Origin: an uncultured Clostridium sp.
GTDB lineage: Bacteria; Bacillota; Clostridia; Christensenellales; CAG-138
Direction: 5' to 3'
Length of the DNA stretch: 27,045 nucleotides
Assembly: GCA_900542285.1 (NCBI GenBank)
Contig: UQNF01000020.1
Coordinates: 1 to 27,045, forward strand
Shown one piece after another: positions 1 to 7,714 of the stretch. A model generated the notes under the pieces. It had not been told where the DNA came from and searched no databases. It saw only the letters and a list, made by a program, of their open reading frames with translations. Within the stretch, counting starts at the first letter, position 1. Each line of letters opens with the position of its first letter. The position numbers and the translations under genes were made by a program.

Positions 1-4
1 CGCT

Positions 5-33
5 ATTATATCACCCCTCTTCCCCTTTGTCAA
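5..33 (-). promoter_or_regulatory. Perfect-consensus housekeeping promoter firing leftward out of the window
   Basis: On the minus strand the -35 is TTGACA (28-33) and the -10 is TATAAT (5-10), with a 17-base spacer. A TGA triplet before the -10 gives an extended TGn element. All twelve hexamer positions match consensus, so this should be a strong vegetative sigma-factor promoter. The transcribed gene lies left of position 1 and cannot be identified here. Confidence 0.75.
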
Positions 34-241
34 CACTTTTTTCGCTCCCTCGACTTCCTCGATTATTTTCCGTTTTTTCCTTTATTTCATTCACTTTTTT
101 GTACTTTTCGCTTCATTCTTCAAATAAATATATTAAGATTCTTGCGGAATATCTTTTGTTTTTTTATTATTCTATCTTAGTGCAAGAATAAGATCGAAAG
201 CTTGTCCGCTCCCGATCTTACTCCATTGCTTTATTATTGGA
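34..241. other. T-rich intergenic region with two inverted repeats
   Basis: No ORF of note is present. The region is strongly pyrimidine-rich on the plus strand. It holds an 8-bp inverted repeat ATTCTTGC (138-145) / GCAAGAAT (182-189) around a T-rich loop, plus the terminator-like repeat listed separately at 189-220. Together with the promoter at 5-33 it separates the DUF362 operon from the next leftward gene. Confidence 0.4.
182..220 (-). terminator. Candidate terminator after the DUF362 gene
   Basis: TAAGATCG (189-196) and CGATCTTA (213-220) form a perfect 8-bp stem with a 16-base loop, beginning about 20 bases past the DUF362 stop codon. On the minus strand the stem is followed by a short, weak T-rich run (TTCTTG). 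The position fits operon termination, but the poor T tract keeps confidence moderate. Confidence 0.45.
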
Positions 242-1102
242 TTATACTTCTATGAGTTCGTAATCAATGCTGCCAACGCCAAGCTTTGCTGCGACATCAA
301 CGGTGTGGATGCCATTTCTTGACTCCATTCGCTTGATGAGATCTGCCTTTCCTGGGTCATCCGATGCGTACACAAGATCCACACACGCCTTATCGATAGC
401 AACGGGGTCAAGCGAAGCCAGTATCCCGATATCGCCTATCTTGGGATCTTCAGCCACTGAACAACAGTCGCAATCGACGGACATATTCTTCATAACATTC
501 ACGAATGCTATCCTTCCATTCATTGCGTCCATGATAGACTTGGCCGCCTCCGCCATGCACTCGAGGAACGAATCATGGTCGGCCGTCCATATCTTTTCAG
601 GATCTCCGACTCCATGAATATGTGCCTTGCCGTGAGAAGAAGCGATTCCGATCGAAATGTTCTTCAGCGCTCCGCCAAAGCCTCCCATGGGATGTCCCTT
701 AAAGTGGGAGAGAATGAGCATTGAATCATAATTATTGAAGTGATCGCCGACGAAATTCTCCGTGAGGTGCGTTCCCCCAACGATTGGCAGGGCTATCTCG
801 CCATCCTCATCCATAATATCGACATTAAAATACTTTGACCATCCATGCTCCTCCATCGTCCGCCAATGCGCTTCGGTGGTGTTGCGCGTGCCGTCATAGG
901 CGGTATTGCATTCAACAACGGTTCCGTTCACCGCATCGATGGCAGGCTTAAAGAATTCCGGCCGCAGGAAATTCTGATTTCCCGTTTCTCCGGAATGCAG
1001 CTTGACCGCGACCTTGCCCTCAAGGTCAATACCAAGCAGCCTGTACAGTCTTAAAACATTTTCGGGGGTTATTTCCCGGGTAAAATAAACCTTGGATCTC
1101 AT
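242..1102 (-). CDS. DUF362 domain-containing protein
   Basis: Protein of 286 residues that I recognise as a DUF362 family member from its overall pattern: an N-terminal EITPENVLRLYRLLG-type start, a central SHFKGHPMGGFGGALKNISIG segment, and a C-terminal block with DPVAIDKACVD. The family's biochemical role is not established. Many members carry an added 4Fe-4S ferredoxin domain; this one does not, but it has a CDCC cluster near residue 210 that could bind metal. The ATG at 1102 is chosen because it is preceded by AAGGAG at a good distance; an upstream in-frame GTG at 1168 would overlap the methyltransferase and lacks such a site. It is the last gene of the popT-methyltransferase-DUF362 operon, 25 bases after the methyltransferase stop. 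Confidence 0.85.
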   Translation of the reverse strand: MRSKVYFTREITPENVLRLYRLLGIDLEGKVAVKLHSGETGNQNFLRPEFFKPAIDAVNGTVVECNTAYDGTRNTTEAHWRTMEEHGWSKYFNVDIMDEDGEIALPIVGGTHLTENFVGDHFNNYDSMLILSHFKGHPMGGFGGALKNISIGIASSHGKAHIHGVGDPEKIWTADHDSFLECMAEAAKSIMDAMNGRIAFVNVMKNMSVDCDCCSVAEDPKIGDIGILASLDPVAIDKACVDLVYASDDPGKADLIKRMESRNGIHTVDVAAKLGVGSIDYELIEV

Positions 1103-1127
1103 ATTATTCTCCTTTTCTTTTGCAAAA

Positions 1128-2315
1128 TCAAACTTGTATTTCAAAGAAGCCTTGCCTGCACTTACCATCTGTCAGATGCAGAGTTGCTCCGTACGGTACG
1201 AACAGACTTTCGGCTCTCATCGGTTTAATTATATAGCTATCGGCGTTGAAAACTCCGCCATCCATTCTTCCTGCCGCAGCATAGGAGCAGCGGTTCTCGC
1301 CTTCCGTACGCACGATAACGACATGGCCACCGTCAGCCGGCTGTATTTCGATTAGGCTTTCCGCTTCCTCGGGCTCAAGGTGCCAGGGTGCATTCACATA
1401 ATCAATACAAAACGACTTGGGTTCAGTAAAAAACTCATGGTTCGGCTCTATGCTCAGCATCCTTCTGCGCTGAACGAGCAGGGATGCGCTTCCGCAATCC
1501 ACGGCAGCATAACGCCTCCCGAGCTTTTGTGCGACAGCTGCGGTCGTTCCGCTTCCGGAAAATAGGTCCATTACAAGATCGCCCGGTTCAGACGATACCG
1601 AGATAATACGCCTCAGCAACGCTTCCGGCTTCTGCGTGGCATAACCGGTGCGTTCCGGGTCGCGTTGATGCAAATGCTCTATATCATCCCAGACATCGGA
1701 TGGGAAAATCAGATCATCCTCGTAATAGCGGTACTCCTTGCCGCCTGATTTTATTGCATAATAAATGCGTCCATCCTCATCGACACGGCGTTTCATATGA
1801 TTGCGCCGCACATTGCCGCGCGGTATCCCTGCCGCCATGATATTGAAGTAGACGCTTTTACTCTTTCTATAAAGAAGAATGGTATCGTGTTTTCTTGAAA
1901 AATGCCTTATCGCCCTACCGCCGGACTTATACGACCAGATTATCTCGTTCATGAGATTATCTTCGCCAAACAGTTCGTCCATCAGCGTGCGAATGCAGCC
2001 GCTCATTCTATAGTCGATATGTACATAGATTGAGCCATCGGGACTGAGCAGTTCACGACAGCAGACCAGTACCCTTCTCATCATCGACATGTATTCTTCC
2101 CGTCCGGCGGCATCGGAATACGCAGCGACCGCAGTCTTATCCTTGAACTCAAAGCTGCCGCCCGTGCCAAAGGGAGGGTCAATATAGATGAGCTTGACCC
2201 TTCCTCCGTAATCTCGAATCAGCGCATCGGCAATCCGTTCGGCTTGGGCGATGATAATTCTGCCATCCCCTCCGAACTCATGACGTTCGCCGCTGCATTC
2301 CTTTGCATTAAGCAT
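1128..2315 (-). CDS. Site-specific DNA methyltransferase, beta class, probable N6-adenine
   Basis: Counted from the ATG at 2315 (395 residues), the catalytic motif DPPF is at about 46-49. A variable region that should hold the target recognition domain follows, and the SAM-binding motif DLFSGSG comes late, at about 250-256. The order catalytic motif, recognition domain, SAM motif defines the beta class; DPPF rather than SPPY favours adenine N6 methylation. Roughly 120 residues after the SAM motif form an extension I cannot assign. No restriction endonuclease is adjacent, so it looks like an orphan or regulatory methylase. An in-frame GTG at 2345 would add 10 residues, but GGAG touches that codon directly; the ATG at 2315 has AAAGG 10 bases upstream. 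It lies in an operon between popT and the DUF362 gene. The recognition sequence cannot be read from sequence alone. Confidence 0.85.
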   Translation of the reverse strand: MLNAKECSGERHEFGGDGRIIIAQAERIADALIRDYGGRVKLIYIDPPFGTGGSFEFKDKTAVAAYSDAAGREEYMSMMRRVLVCCRELLSPDGSIYVHIDYRMSGCIRTLMDELFGEDNLMNEIIWSYKSGGRAIRHFSRKHDTILLYRKSKSVYFNIMAAGIPRGNVRRNHMKRRVDEDGRIYYAIKSGGKEYRYYEDDLIFPSDVWDDIEHLHQRDPERTGYATQKPEALLRRIISVSSEPGDLVMDLFSGSGTTAAVAQKLGRRYAAVDCGSASLLVQRRRMLSIEPNHEFFTEPKSFCIDYVNAPWHLEPEEAESLIEIQPADGGHVVIVRTEGENRCSYAAAGRMDGGVFNADSYIIKPMRAESLFVPYGATLHLTDGKCRQGFFEIQV

Positions 2316-2369
2316 ATTGACCCAGCCTTTCGGGTTATTTTTCACTCCATATAAATGAAATGGAAGCGT

Positions 2370-3275
2370 TTATTCCTGTGCCGGTGCGGTCTGCTCCGCT
2401 GCGTTGACCTCCAGCTTCTTCATGCTCTTGTCCATTATGTAGGAGCAGAACAGGCCGACAACGAACAGGGCAACGAAAATCAAATATCTGTAAAACGGCA
2501 GGGGAGCGGAATACCGCATTATCTCCTGAATAACACATCCGACAATGGTTGAAATTAGTATGCCAAAGAGAGCAAAGTAGGATTGGCGATGGAATCTTTC
2601 CAAAACCTTGCGTACAAGGAGCAGCATGGGAACAGCCACGATAAGCACCCCCAGGAGTGCAAAGAGAGCAAGCACAATATTATGACCAAGGTCCTTGAAC
2701 TTAATAAGGTTCGTAAACACCTTCATAAAGTTTTCGTACACGCCCATGTTAATAAGTACGAAAGAGGTACTGACGCCCGGAAGCACCGTGCCGATAATAA
2801 TTATCCCACCGCATAGCATTGAAATCAGCGGGGTTATCTCACGGGAAGCTACGCCTGTGCCGTTTCCTGTTTTAATTCCTAAAAGGATCAAAGCCATAAC
2901 GGCAGCAAAGCCCATCACAGCAAAAATCCAGTTGCGTTTTTTGAATGTAGCTGCATCGCCCTTTGCTTCCTTGAGAAAGCTTGGAATGCTGCCGATGACA
3001 AGGCCGAGGAACAGACAGATTATCTCGGTCTGAAAATCGGCAAACAGGCTGTCGATGAGCATTAAGAAAATCAGAAACCCGATAACGCCGCCAATCGCAA
3101 GTGGCAGCAAGAATTTGAAGTTCTTCTTAGGCTTTTTGAAAAATCCCGTGACTGCCTCGATCGTGGGCTGATACAATCCCATTGAAACGGCCAGGATACC
3201 TCCGCTCAGGCCTGGGATTATCGCACCTGCACCTATCACGAATCCGGCAAGCACTTTGTTCCAAAACAATTTCAT
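2370..3275 (-). CDS. popT: DUF368 family polyprenyl-phosphate transporter (PopT-type)
   Basis: Integral membrane protein of 301 residues with about eight hydrophobic segments. The family signature is at the N-terminus (GAGAIIPGLSGG, residues 16-27) and a second glycine/proline-rich half-repeat occurs in the middle (GTVLPGVSTSFVLINMG), giving the inverted two-half layout of DUF368. Family members were shown to help return undecaprenyl phosphate from the outer to the inner leaflet of the plasma membrane for reuse in peptidoglycan and other envelope polymer synthesis. The ATG at 3275 follows AAGGAAGG. It is the first gene of a three-gene operon and is divergent from the carboxypeptidase gene. 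A GGGAAT-C-ATTCCC palindrome lies in its leader. The family assignment is firm; the substrate is taken from characterised relatives. Confidence 0.88.
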   Translation of the reverse strand: MKLFWNKVLAGFVIGAGAIIPGLSGGILAVSMGLYQPTIEAVTGFFKKPKKNFKFLLPLAIGGVIGFLIFLMLIDSLFADFQTEIICLFLGLVIGSIPSFLKEAKGDAATFKKRNWIFAVMGFAAVMALILLGIKTGNGTGVASREITPLISMLCGGIIIIGTVLPGVSTSFVLINMGVYENFMKVFTNLIKFKDLGHNIVLALFALLGVLIVAVPMLLLVRKVLERFHRQSYFALFGILISTIVGCVIQEIMRYSAPLPFYRYLIFVALFVVGLFCSYIMDKSMKKLEVNAAEQTAPAQE

Positions 3276-3294
3276 TAAATGACCTTCCTTACCT

Positions 3295-3307
3295 GGGAAT
3301 CATTCCC
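3295..3307. promoter_or_regulatory. 13-bp palindrome in the popT leader, possible operator
   Basis: GGGAAT-C-ATTCCC is a perfect inverted repeat 12 bases downstream of the popT -10 element, at about the first transcribed bases. The GGGA-N5-TCCC frame also occurs in the palindrome at 14482-14498, just after the promoter of the class A PBP gene. A repressor or activator site is an inference; no regulator is known from this window. Confidence 0.4.
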
Positions 3308-3319
3308 TTCTATGATATT

Positions 3320-3348
3320 ATTATAGCATATAGCGCCTGCTATGTAAA
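3320..3348 (-). promoter_or_regulatory. Promoter of the popT operon
   Basis: Minus-strand -35 TTTACA (3343-3348), a 17-base spacer and -10 TATAAT (3320-3325) preceded by TGC, an extended -10. The expected start is near 3313, giving a leader of about 40 bases before the popT ATG. Confidence 0.7.
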
Positions 3349-3395
3349 ATAGAAAATACAGAATAGAGAATAACCTTTCCGCAGGCATAATTCCC

Positions 3396-3424
3396 ATGGT
3401 AAATGCCGCTTCAGCATTTACTAT
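3396..3424. repeat. Inverted repeat between divergent promoters
   Basis: GTAAATGC (3399-3406) and GCATTTAC (3414-3421) form a perfect 8-bp stem with a 7-base loop, extendable to 11 bp with one G-T pair. It lies between the popT promoter and the plus-strand promoter at 3472-3500. Nothing else is recognisable in 3349-3471. It could be an operator or a weak hairpin terminator; the sequence does not decide. Confidence 0.35.
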
Positions 3425-3471
3425 TGTATTTTGCCCTTGATTTTTCCATGTATTATCGAGAAAATTTGAAC

Positions 3472-3500
3472 TGTACAAATATGGCAGAAAATGCTATAAT
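3472..3500 (+). promoter_or_regulatory. Promoter of the carboxypeptidase operon
   Basis: -35 TGTACA (3472-3477, four of six consensus bases), a 17-base spacer and -10 TATAAT (3495-3500) preceded by TGC. Transcription would start near 3507, leaving a leader of about 77 bases before the ATG at 3584. I found no riboswitch in this leader. Confidence 0.6.
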
Positions 3501-3583
3501 TTATTTTGTATGGTTTTGCCCGCATGGTTTTCTGCGTTTTTGGCAGCACCTCCCGATAAAAACTCTTGCTTTTGAGGAGACCG

Positions 3584-5500
3584 ATGAAGAGATTTCTATG
3601 TTTATTATTCAGCATCGTTATGATGCTCGCGGTGCTTCCGTTTGCCGCATTTGCAGAAGGCGGAACGGAGCAGGATCCGTTTGAAGACATTACCACACCG
3701 CATTTGCTCCTTATGGAAGCTGAAACCGGTGCGGTCATGTATGAGCGCAAAGGCTATGAAAAGGCTTATCCTGCCAGCACAACAAAGCTGATGACTGCCA
3801 TTCTTGCTGCCGAAAACATTCAGGACATGAGCAGAGTGGTTACCGTAGGTTGGCGTGCCGTTTCAGGCTTTGGCCCCAAAAGCTCCCTGATGGGTCTGAA
3901 GGGCGGCGAAGAGATCGCCCTCATCGATGTGCTTCACGGACTAATGATGCGCTCCGGCAACGATGCTGCAAAGGAACTTGCTATTGAGACGGTTGCAGAG
4001 GTTTACGGCGATGCTGTCGAGGAATCCGATGCAGTCGATAAGTTCCTTGAGATGATGAACGATAAAGCTGCCGAGATTGGCATGGTCAATACCCATTTCG
4101 CAACCGTGGACGGCAGGCACAACGAGGAACACTACACCACGGCATATGACTTTGCTCTTCTGATGCAGTACGTACTGAAAAATGAGCTGGTGAGCGAAGT
4201 CATCTCGACCGTAACATATGATATTCCTCCGAACAATAAGCATAGCGCAGGCTATCATCTTGAAAACTCCAACAAGCTTATCTGCAAGAAGGAGACGGAT
4301 ACTACAAGCTTCCTATATGAATACTGTATCGGCGGAAAGACCGGCGAAACCAATCAGGCAGGCTACTGCCTCGCTTCCGCTTCCAAAAAGGATGATGTCA
4401 CTCTCATCCTCATTCAGTTTGGCGACAGCAACGCCAACGGAAGGCTTACCACCTACCGATACAAGGTTGCAAAGGAGATATATGACTGGGGCTTCTCCAA
4501 CTACGGAGAAATGACGCTCGAAGAGATTGGCGTAGAGACCGAATTCACCATCCAAACCACCGGCTACTCACCTTTTGATGAGCAGCTCGGCAAGCTTGAT
4601 GTTCGCGCGGATATTGACGGTCTTTCGGTCAAAGGAATCATGACCGATCTTTATAAGCTGAAGGCTGCCCCCGATGCAATCAATGTTGAGATTCACATCG
4701 ATAACCCGACCGCTCCGATAAATGAGGGGGATCTGATAGGACATGCCGAATATTATATCGACGGCGTCACCCCGATATCCGCCCCGCTGTATGCCTGCCG
4801 CAGTATTGCCGCAGCGGCCGAAATAAAGGAGCAGGAATCACCGGCCAATATCAACATTAACAACACCCCTCCGCCCGACAGCGGAGAGATCGGCAAGCTC
4901 CGATTTGCCCAAAGTGCAGGCGGAAGTGAATATTCCGTCTGGGTCTACTATGAGAACAGCCTGTACAACATGACCGATAAGGCATGGTATTATGTCTATT
5001 GCTCCGACGGGCTCTTCCGCATCTCCTCCGCCCCCGAAGCAGCAAAAAGAATAGTGCTGTATAAGCAGATGTTTGACAGCGAAGGACAGCCCTATTACAG
5101 CAGGGTCGACAGTGTTGGCGACGGCGGAATATTCATCATCACCTCCGACGGATATGCGCTCTCTTCCGAAAAGGCTGACGGAACTCTCAAAGCGGTTCTG
5201 TTGGACGAGACCGGCGATACAATCACATCGGATGTCATTCCCGAGATACTTTGGAAGCTTGAAAGCAACGGAAACGGCTATAAGATCTCTCAAAGCTCAA
5301 AATACCTGACAAGGGATCCCGGCAGCGGCATGGTTTTCTGGATAGTTGTTGGCTCCGTCGTTCTGTTCATTGTTATCCTGATCATGCTCATTGCTCAGCA
5401 TAACCGCACCGGCGGATACAGGAAACGCAGGCGCAGGAACCGTTCACGCAGCCTTAGAACGCCGCGCCGCAGGGACAGATTCGGGCGAAGCGGAAGGTAA
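3584..5500 (+). CDS. D-alanyl-D-alanine carboxypeptidase (S11 family), membrane anchored, with extra C-terminal region
   Basis: Penicillin-binding D,D-carboxypeptidase of 638 residues that trims the terminal D-Ala of peptidoglycan stem peptides outside the cell. A signal peptide covers residues 1-24. The catalytic motifs are STTK (65-68), SGN (124-126) and KTG (252-254). A beta-rich region follows the catalytic domain, then roughly 150 residues (about 420-575) that I cannot assign; repeated short 'YxxS/GYxL' blocks hint at a beta-trefoil-like fold, which is inference. A single membrane helix lies at about 583-604, followed by a tail of about 34 residues very rich in arginine, expected in the cytoplasm. 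Typical S11 enzymes have about 380-450 residues, so this one is long. The ATG at 3584 is preceded by GAGGAG. It is the first gene of the plus-strand operon; the methyltransferase starts 15 bases later. Confidence 0.9.
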   Translation: MKRFLCLLFSIVMMLAVLPFAAFAEGGTEQDPFEDITTPHLLLMEAETGAVMYERKGYEKAYPASTTKLMTAILAAENIQDMSRVVTVGWRAVSGFGPKSSLMGLKGGEEIALIDVLHGLMMRSGNDAAKELAIETVAEVYGDAVEESDAVDKFLEMMNDKAAEIGMVNTHFATVDGRHNEEHYTTAYDFALLMQYVLKNELVSEVISTVTYDIPPNNKHSAGYHLENSNKLICKKETDTTSFLYEYCIGGKTGETNQAGYCLASASKKDDVTLILIQFGDSNANGRLTTYRYKVAKEIYDWGFSNYGEMTLEEIGVETEFTIQTTGYSPFDEQLGKLDVRADIDGLSVKGIMTDLYKLKAAPDAINVEIHIDNPTAPINEGDLIGHAEYYIDGVTPISAPLYACRSIAAAAEIKEQESPANININNTPPPDSGEIGKLRFAQSAGGSEYSVWVYYENSLYNMTDKAWYYVYCSDGLFRISSAPEAAKRIVLYKQMFDSEGQPYYSRVDSVGDGGIFIITSDGYALSSEKADGTLKAVLLDETGDTITSDVIPEILWKLESNGNGYKISQSSKYLTRDPGSGMVFWIVVGSVVLFIVILIMLIAQHNRTGGYRKRRRRNRSRSLRTPRRRDRFGRSGR

Positions 5501-5515
5501 GAAGGTAAGTACGGT

Positions 5516-6283
5516 ATGCAGCAATACAACTCCTTTGCCCAACTGTACGACCTGTTTATGGACGATGTCGATTACGATGCATGGGCTGAATACATCGCTT
5601 CTTTCCTTGCTCATGGCAGCCGTGTGTTAGAATGCGGATGCGGCACCGGAGAAATTACAGTTAGGCTCAAAAGGCTGGGCTTCGACATGATCGGAAGCGA
5701 TATTTCCGTGCAAATGCTTGCTCTCGCCAGCGAAAAAGCGCGTAAGCTCGGACTTAACATTCCGTTTCTTCACATGGATATGCGAAAGCTGAGCTTTCCC
5801 AAGCCCGTTGACGCAGTGATCGCACCCTGTGACGGCGTCAACTATCTCACAAGCGCCGATGATGCCGAAAGCTTCTTCAGCTCGGCGTACGCTTCGCTAA
5901 AGGACAACGGGCTTCTCATCTTCGATGTTTCTTCAAGATATAAGCTTGAAACCGTGCTCGGAATGAACACCTTTACCGACATCAGGGATAATGCCGCCTA
6001 CATCTGGCAGAATTGTTATGACGACAGCAATAAGCTTATTGAGATGAAACTCGAGTTTTTCTGGAAGGTCGCAGCTTCCGCAAGCGGCGCGCCGCTCTAT
6101 GAGCGTTTCAGTGAGACCCATATACAGCGCGCTCATTCAGAAAAGGAACTGAGGACTCGTCTCAGCAATGCCGGTTTCGCAATACTTGGTGTTTATGCTG
6201 ACTTCGGGCGTGAAGCTCCAAGCCCGGGAACGCAGCGCATCCAGTTCGTTGCCAAAAAGATTGATCTTAATGAGAACATATGA
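5516..6283 (+). CDS. Class I SAM-dependent methyltransferase
   Basis: Cytoplasmic protein of 255 residues with the Rossmann-fold SAM site VLECGCGTGE (about 37-46), an acidic end of strand 2 (GSDIS), and a motif around 103-113 (VIAPCDGVNYL) followed by a DNGLLIFDVSS strand typical of small-molecule methyltransferases. The N-terminal FAQLYDLFMDDVDY resembles the helical lid of UbiE/TylM-like enzymes. The substrate cannot be predicted. It starts 15 bases after the carboxypeptidase stop and ends in an ATGA overlap with the acetyltransferase gene, so the two downstream genes are probably translationally coupled. Confidence 0.85.
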   Translation: MQQYNSFAQLYDLFMDDVDYDAWAEYIASFLAHGSRVLECGCGTGEITVRLKRLGFDMIGSDISVQMLALASEKARKLGLNIPFLHMDMRKLSFPKPVDAVIAPCDGVNYLTSADDAESFFSSAYASLKDNGLLIFDVSSRYKLETVLGMNTFTDIRDNAAYIWQNCYDDSNKLIEMKLEFFWKVAASASGAPLYERFSETHIQRAHSEKELRTRLSNAGFAILGVYADFGREAPSPGTQRIQFVAKKIDLNENI

Positions 6284-6948
6284 AACAGAATTTGGAGTTC
6301 ACTCCCATCGACCTGCGGACATGGTGCCGCGGTGAGGTATTCTATTACTTTTCAAAGATGGCGCCCACCGGTTATTCGCTTACCGTGGAGCTTGATGTCA
6401 CCAATCTGCGGAAGACTTTGAAGGCCAAGGGTTATAAGTTTTTCCCTGCATACCTGTGGCTGGTGACCAAGCTGCTTAACAAGCAGACGGAGTTTAAGAT
6501 AGCCGAGGCTGACGGCAAGCTCGGTTATTATAATTACCTGACCCCATTGTATGCGTCATTTCATGATGACGACAAGACCTTTTCGCTGATGTGGACGGAA
6601 TTTGACGACAGCTTCCCCGCCTTTTATGAAGCCTATATCGCCGATAAGGCTCAGTATGGCGACAACCATGGCGTGCTTGCGAAAAAGGATCAGCTTCCGC
6701 CGCCAAATTCCTATACGGTTTCGTGTGTTCCGTGGGTCTCCTTTGGACATTTTGCAGTTCATTCCTATGAGAACAAGCCGTATTATTTTCCTTCTGTCGA
6801 GGCCGGAAAATTCTACGAGAAAGACGGAAGAGTACTCATGCCGCTTTCCATAACCTGCCATCATGCAGCCACGGACGGATATCACGTCAGCCGCTTTTTG
6901 GAAGAGCTGCAAGCTGAGATGGACTCCTTTGAGCGGTACTTGGCGTAA
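6280..6948 (+). CDS. Chloramphenicol acetyltransferase-like protein (CatA family)
   Basis: Protein of 222 residues, the usual length of trimeric CatA enzymes, which transfer acetyl from acetyl-CoA to the 3-hydroxyl of chloramphenicol. The active-site block reads HHAATDGYH with His195 and Asp199, matching the spacing of the classical HHAVCDGFH motif (catalytic His and structural Asp), but the Cys before Asp is Thr. FFPAYLWLVTKLLN near residue 54 and the late PWVSFGHF segment also fit. Chromosomal relatives in clostridia are often annotated as CAT with no resistance shown, so activity on chloramphenicol is unproven. It overlaps the methyltransferase gene by four bases (ATGA) and is followed by a terminator. 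Nothing mobile flanks it, so this does not look like an acquired resistance cassette. Confidence 0.85.
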   Translation: MKQNLEFTPIDLRTWCRGEVFYYFSKMAPTGYSLTVELDVTNLRKTLKAKGYKFFPAYLWLVTKLLNKQTEFKIAEADGKLGYYNYLTPLYASFHDDDKTFSLMWTEFDDSFPAFYEAYIADKAQYGDNHGVLAKKDQLPPPNSYTVSCVPWVSFGHFAVHSYENKPYYFPSVEAGKFYEKDGRVLMPLSITCHHAATDGYHVSRFLEELQAEMDSFERYLA

Positions 6949-6989
6949 GGGTAAATTATCAGGCTTCAAAAAAACATATCATGCAAGAA

Positions 6990-7030
6990 ATCCGAGGAAC
7001 ATCGTTATGATGAACCTCGGATCTGTTTTT
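6990..7030 (+). terminator. Rho-independent terminator between convergent genes
   Basis: ATCCGAGG (6990-6997) and CCTCGGAT (7015-7022) form a perfect 8-bp stem, with a possible inner CATC/GATG stem, followed by CTGTTTTTGT on the plus strand. It ends the plus-strand operon. On the minus strand the stem is followed by a less regular T-rich stretch, so it may also serve deoC, which converges from the right. Confidence 0.8.
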
Positions 7031-7059
7031 GTATTAATCTTCAATTCAGATAGCGCAGA

Positions 7060-7701
7060 TCATCCAAGCAGCTTTACGCCGTTGCTCGTGCCGAGCCTCG
7101 AAGCGCCTGCTTTGATAAACCGTTCCGCATCCTCCGGAGTACGAACGCCGCCGGAGGCTTTTACACCCATGGAATCTCCGACAACGCTGCGCATCAGTGC
7201 GACATCGTGTTCGGTTGCGCCTCCGGTCGAAAAACCGGTGGAGGTCTTAACAAAGTCGGCGCCTGCACGCATCGCACATTCACAGGCGAGCTTCTTTTCC
7301 TCATCGGTCAAAAGGCAGGTTTCGATGATGACCTTGACCAATGCTCTTCCCTTTGCGGCATCGACGACGGCCTTTATATCGCTTTCAACGAGCTGCCAGT
7401 CGCCGTCCTTGGCTGCACCGATATTGATGACCATATCAACCTCGTTTGCGCCCAGCTCTATGCATCTTTTGGCTTCAAAAGCCTTGACATCGCTAAGCGT
7501 TGCGCCAAGAGGGAAACCGATAACACAGCAGACAGCAACTCCGCTGCCGGCAAGCTCCTTTGCAGTGAACTCGACCCTTGCAGGGTTTACGCATACGCTC
7601 ATGAATCCATACTGCTTTGCTTCATCACAGACTTTTTTTATCTGCGTCTCACTCGCTTCGGGCTTCAGAAGGGTGTGGTCGATCAGTTTGGTAATATCCA
7701 T
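7060..7701 (-). CDS. deoC: Deoxyribose-phosphate aldolase
   Basis: Protein of 213 residues, normal for the short bacterial DeoC type. It cleaves 2-deoxyribose-5-phosphate to glyceraldehyde-3-phosphate and acetaldehyde. The Schiff-base lysine is Lys152 in FVKTSTGF, the second lysine is Lys181 in GVKASGGVR, and the proton-relay Asp is in EVDMVINIG (about residue 89). The N-terminal IDHTLLKP is a family hallmark. It starts 13 bases after the mnmA stop and is the last gene of the HMA-mnmA-deoC operon. The nucleoside phosphorylase that would feed it is in another operon at 21779-23089; no phosphopentomutase gene is in the window. Confidence 0.96.
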   Translation of the reverse strand: MDITKLIDHTLLKPEASETQIKKVCDEAKQYGFMSVCVNPARVEFTAKELAGSGVAVCCVIGFPLGATLSDVKAFEAKRCIELGANEVDMVINIGAAKDGDWQLVESDIKAVVDAAKGRALVKVIIETCLLTDEEKKLACECAMRAGADFVKTSTGFSTGGATEHDVALMRSVVGDSMGVKASGGVRTPEDAERFIKAGASRLGTSNGVKLLG

Positions 7702-7714
7702 TGTTAGCTCCTTT

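Noticed and set aside
1070..1094. Inverted-repeat-like stretch around CCCGGG near the DUF362 start
   Set aside because: It codes for conserved residues of the DUF362 protein and the arms are imperfect; coding constraint explains it.
2335..2538. Minus-strand frame of 67 residues at the popT end
   Set aside because: It lies inside popT in another frame and its composition (Arg/Cys/His-rich) is that of a shadow frame.
3403..3684. 93-residue plus-strand frame before the carboxypeptidase
   Set aside because: It starts upstream of the promoter at 3472-3500, runs into the carboxypeptidase in another frame, and shows no protein-like pattern.
6280..6948. Acquired antibiotic resistance island
   Set aside because: The CAT-like gene has no transposase, integrase or flanking repeats, and it is integrated in a coupled chromosomal operon.
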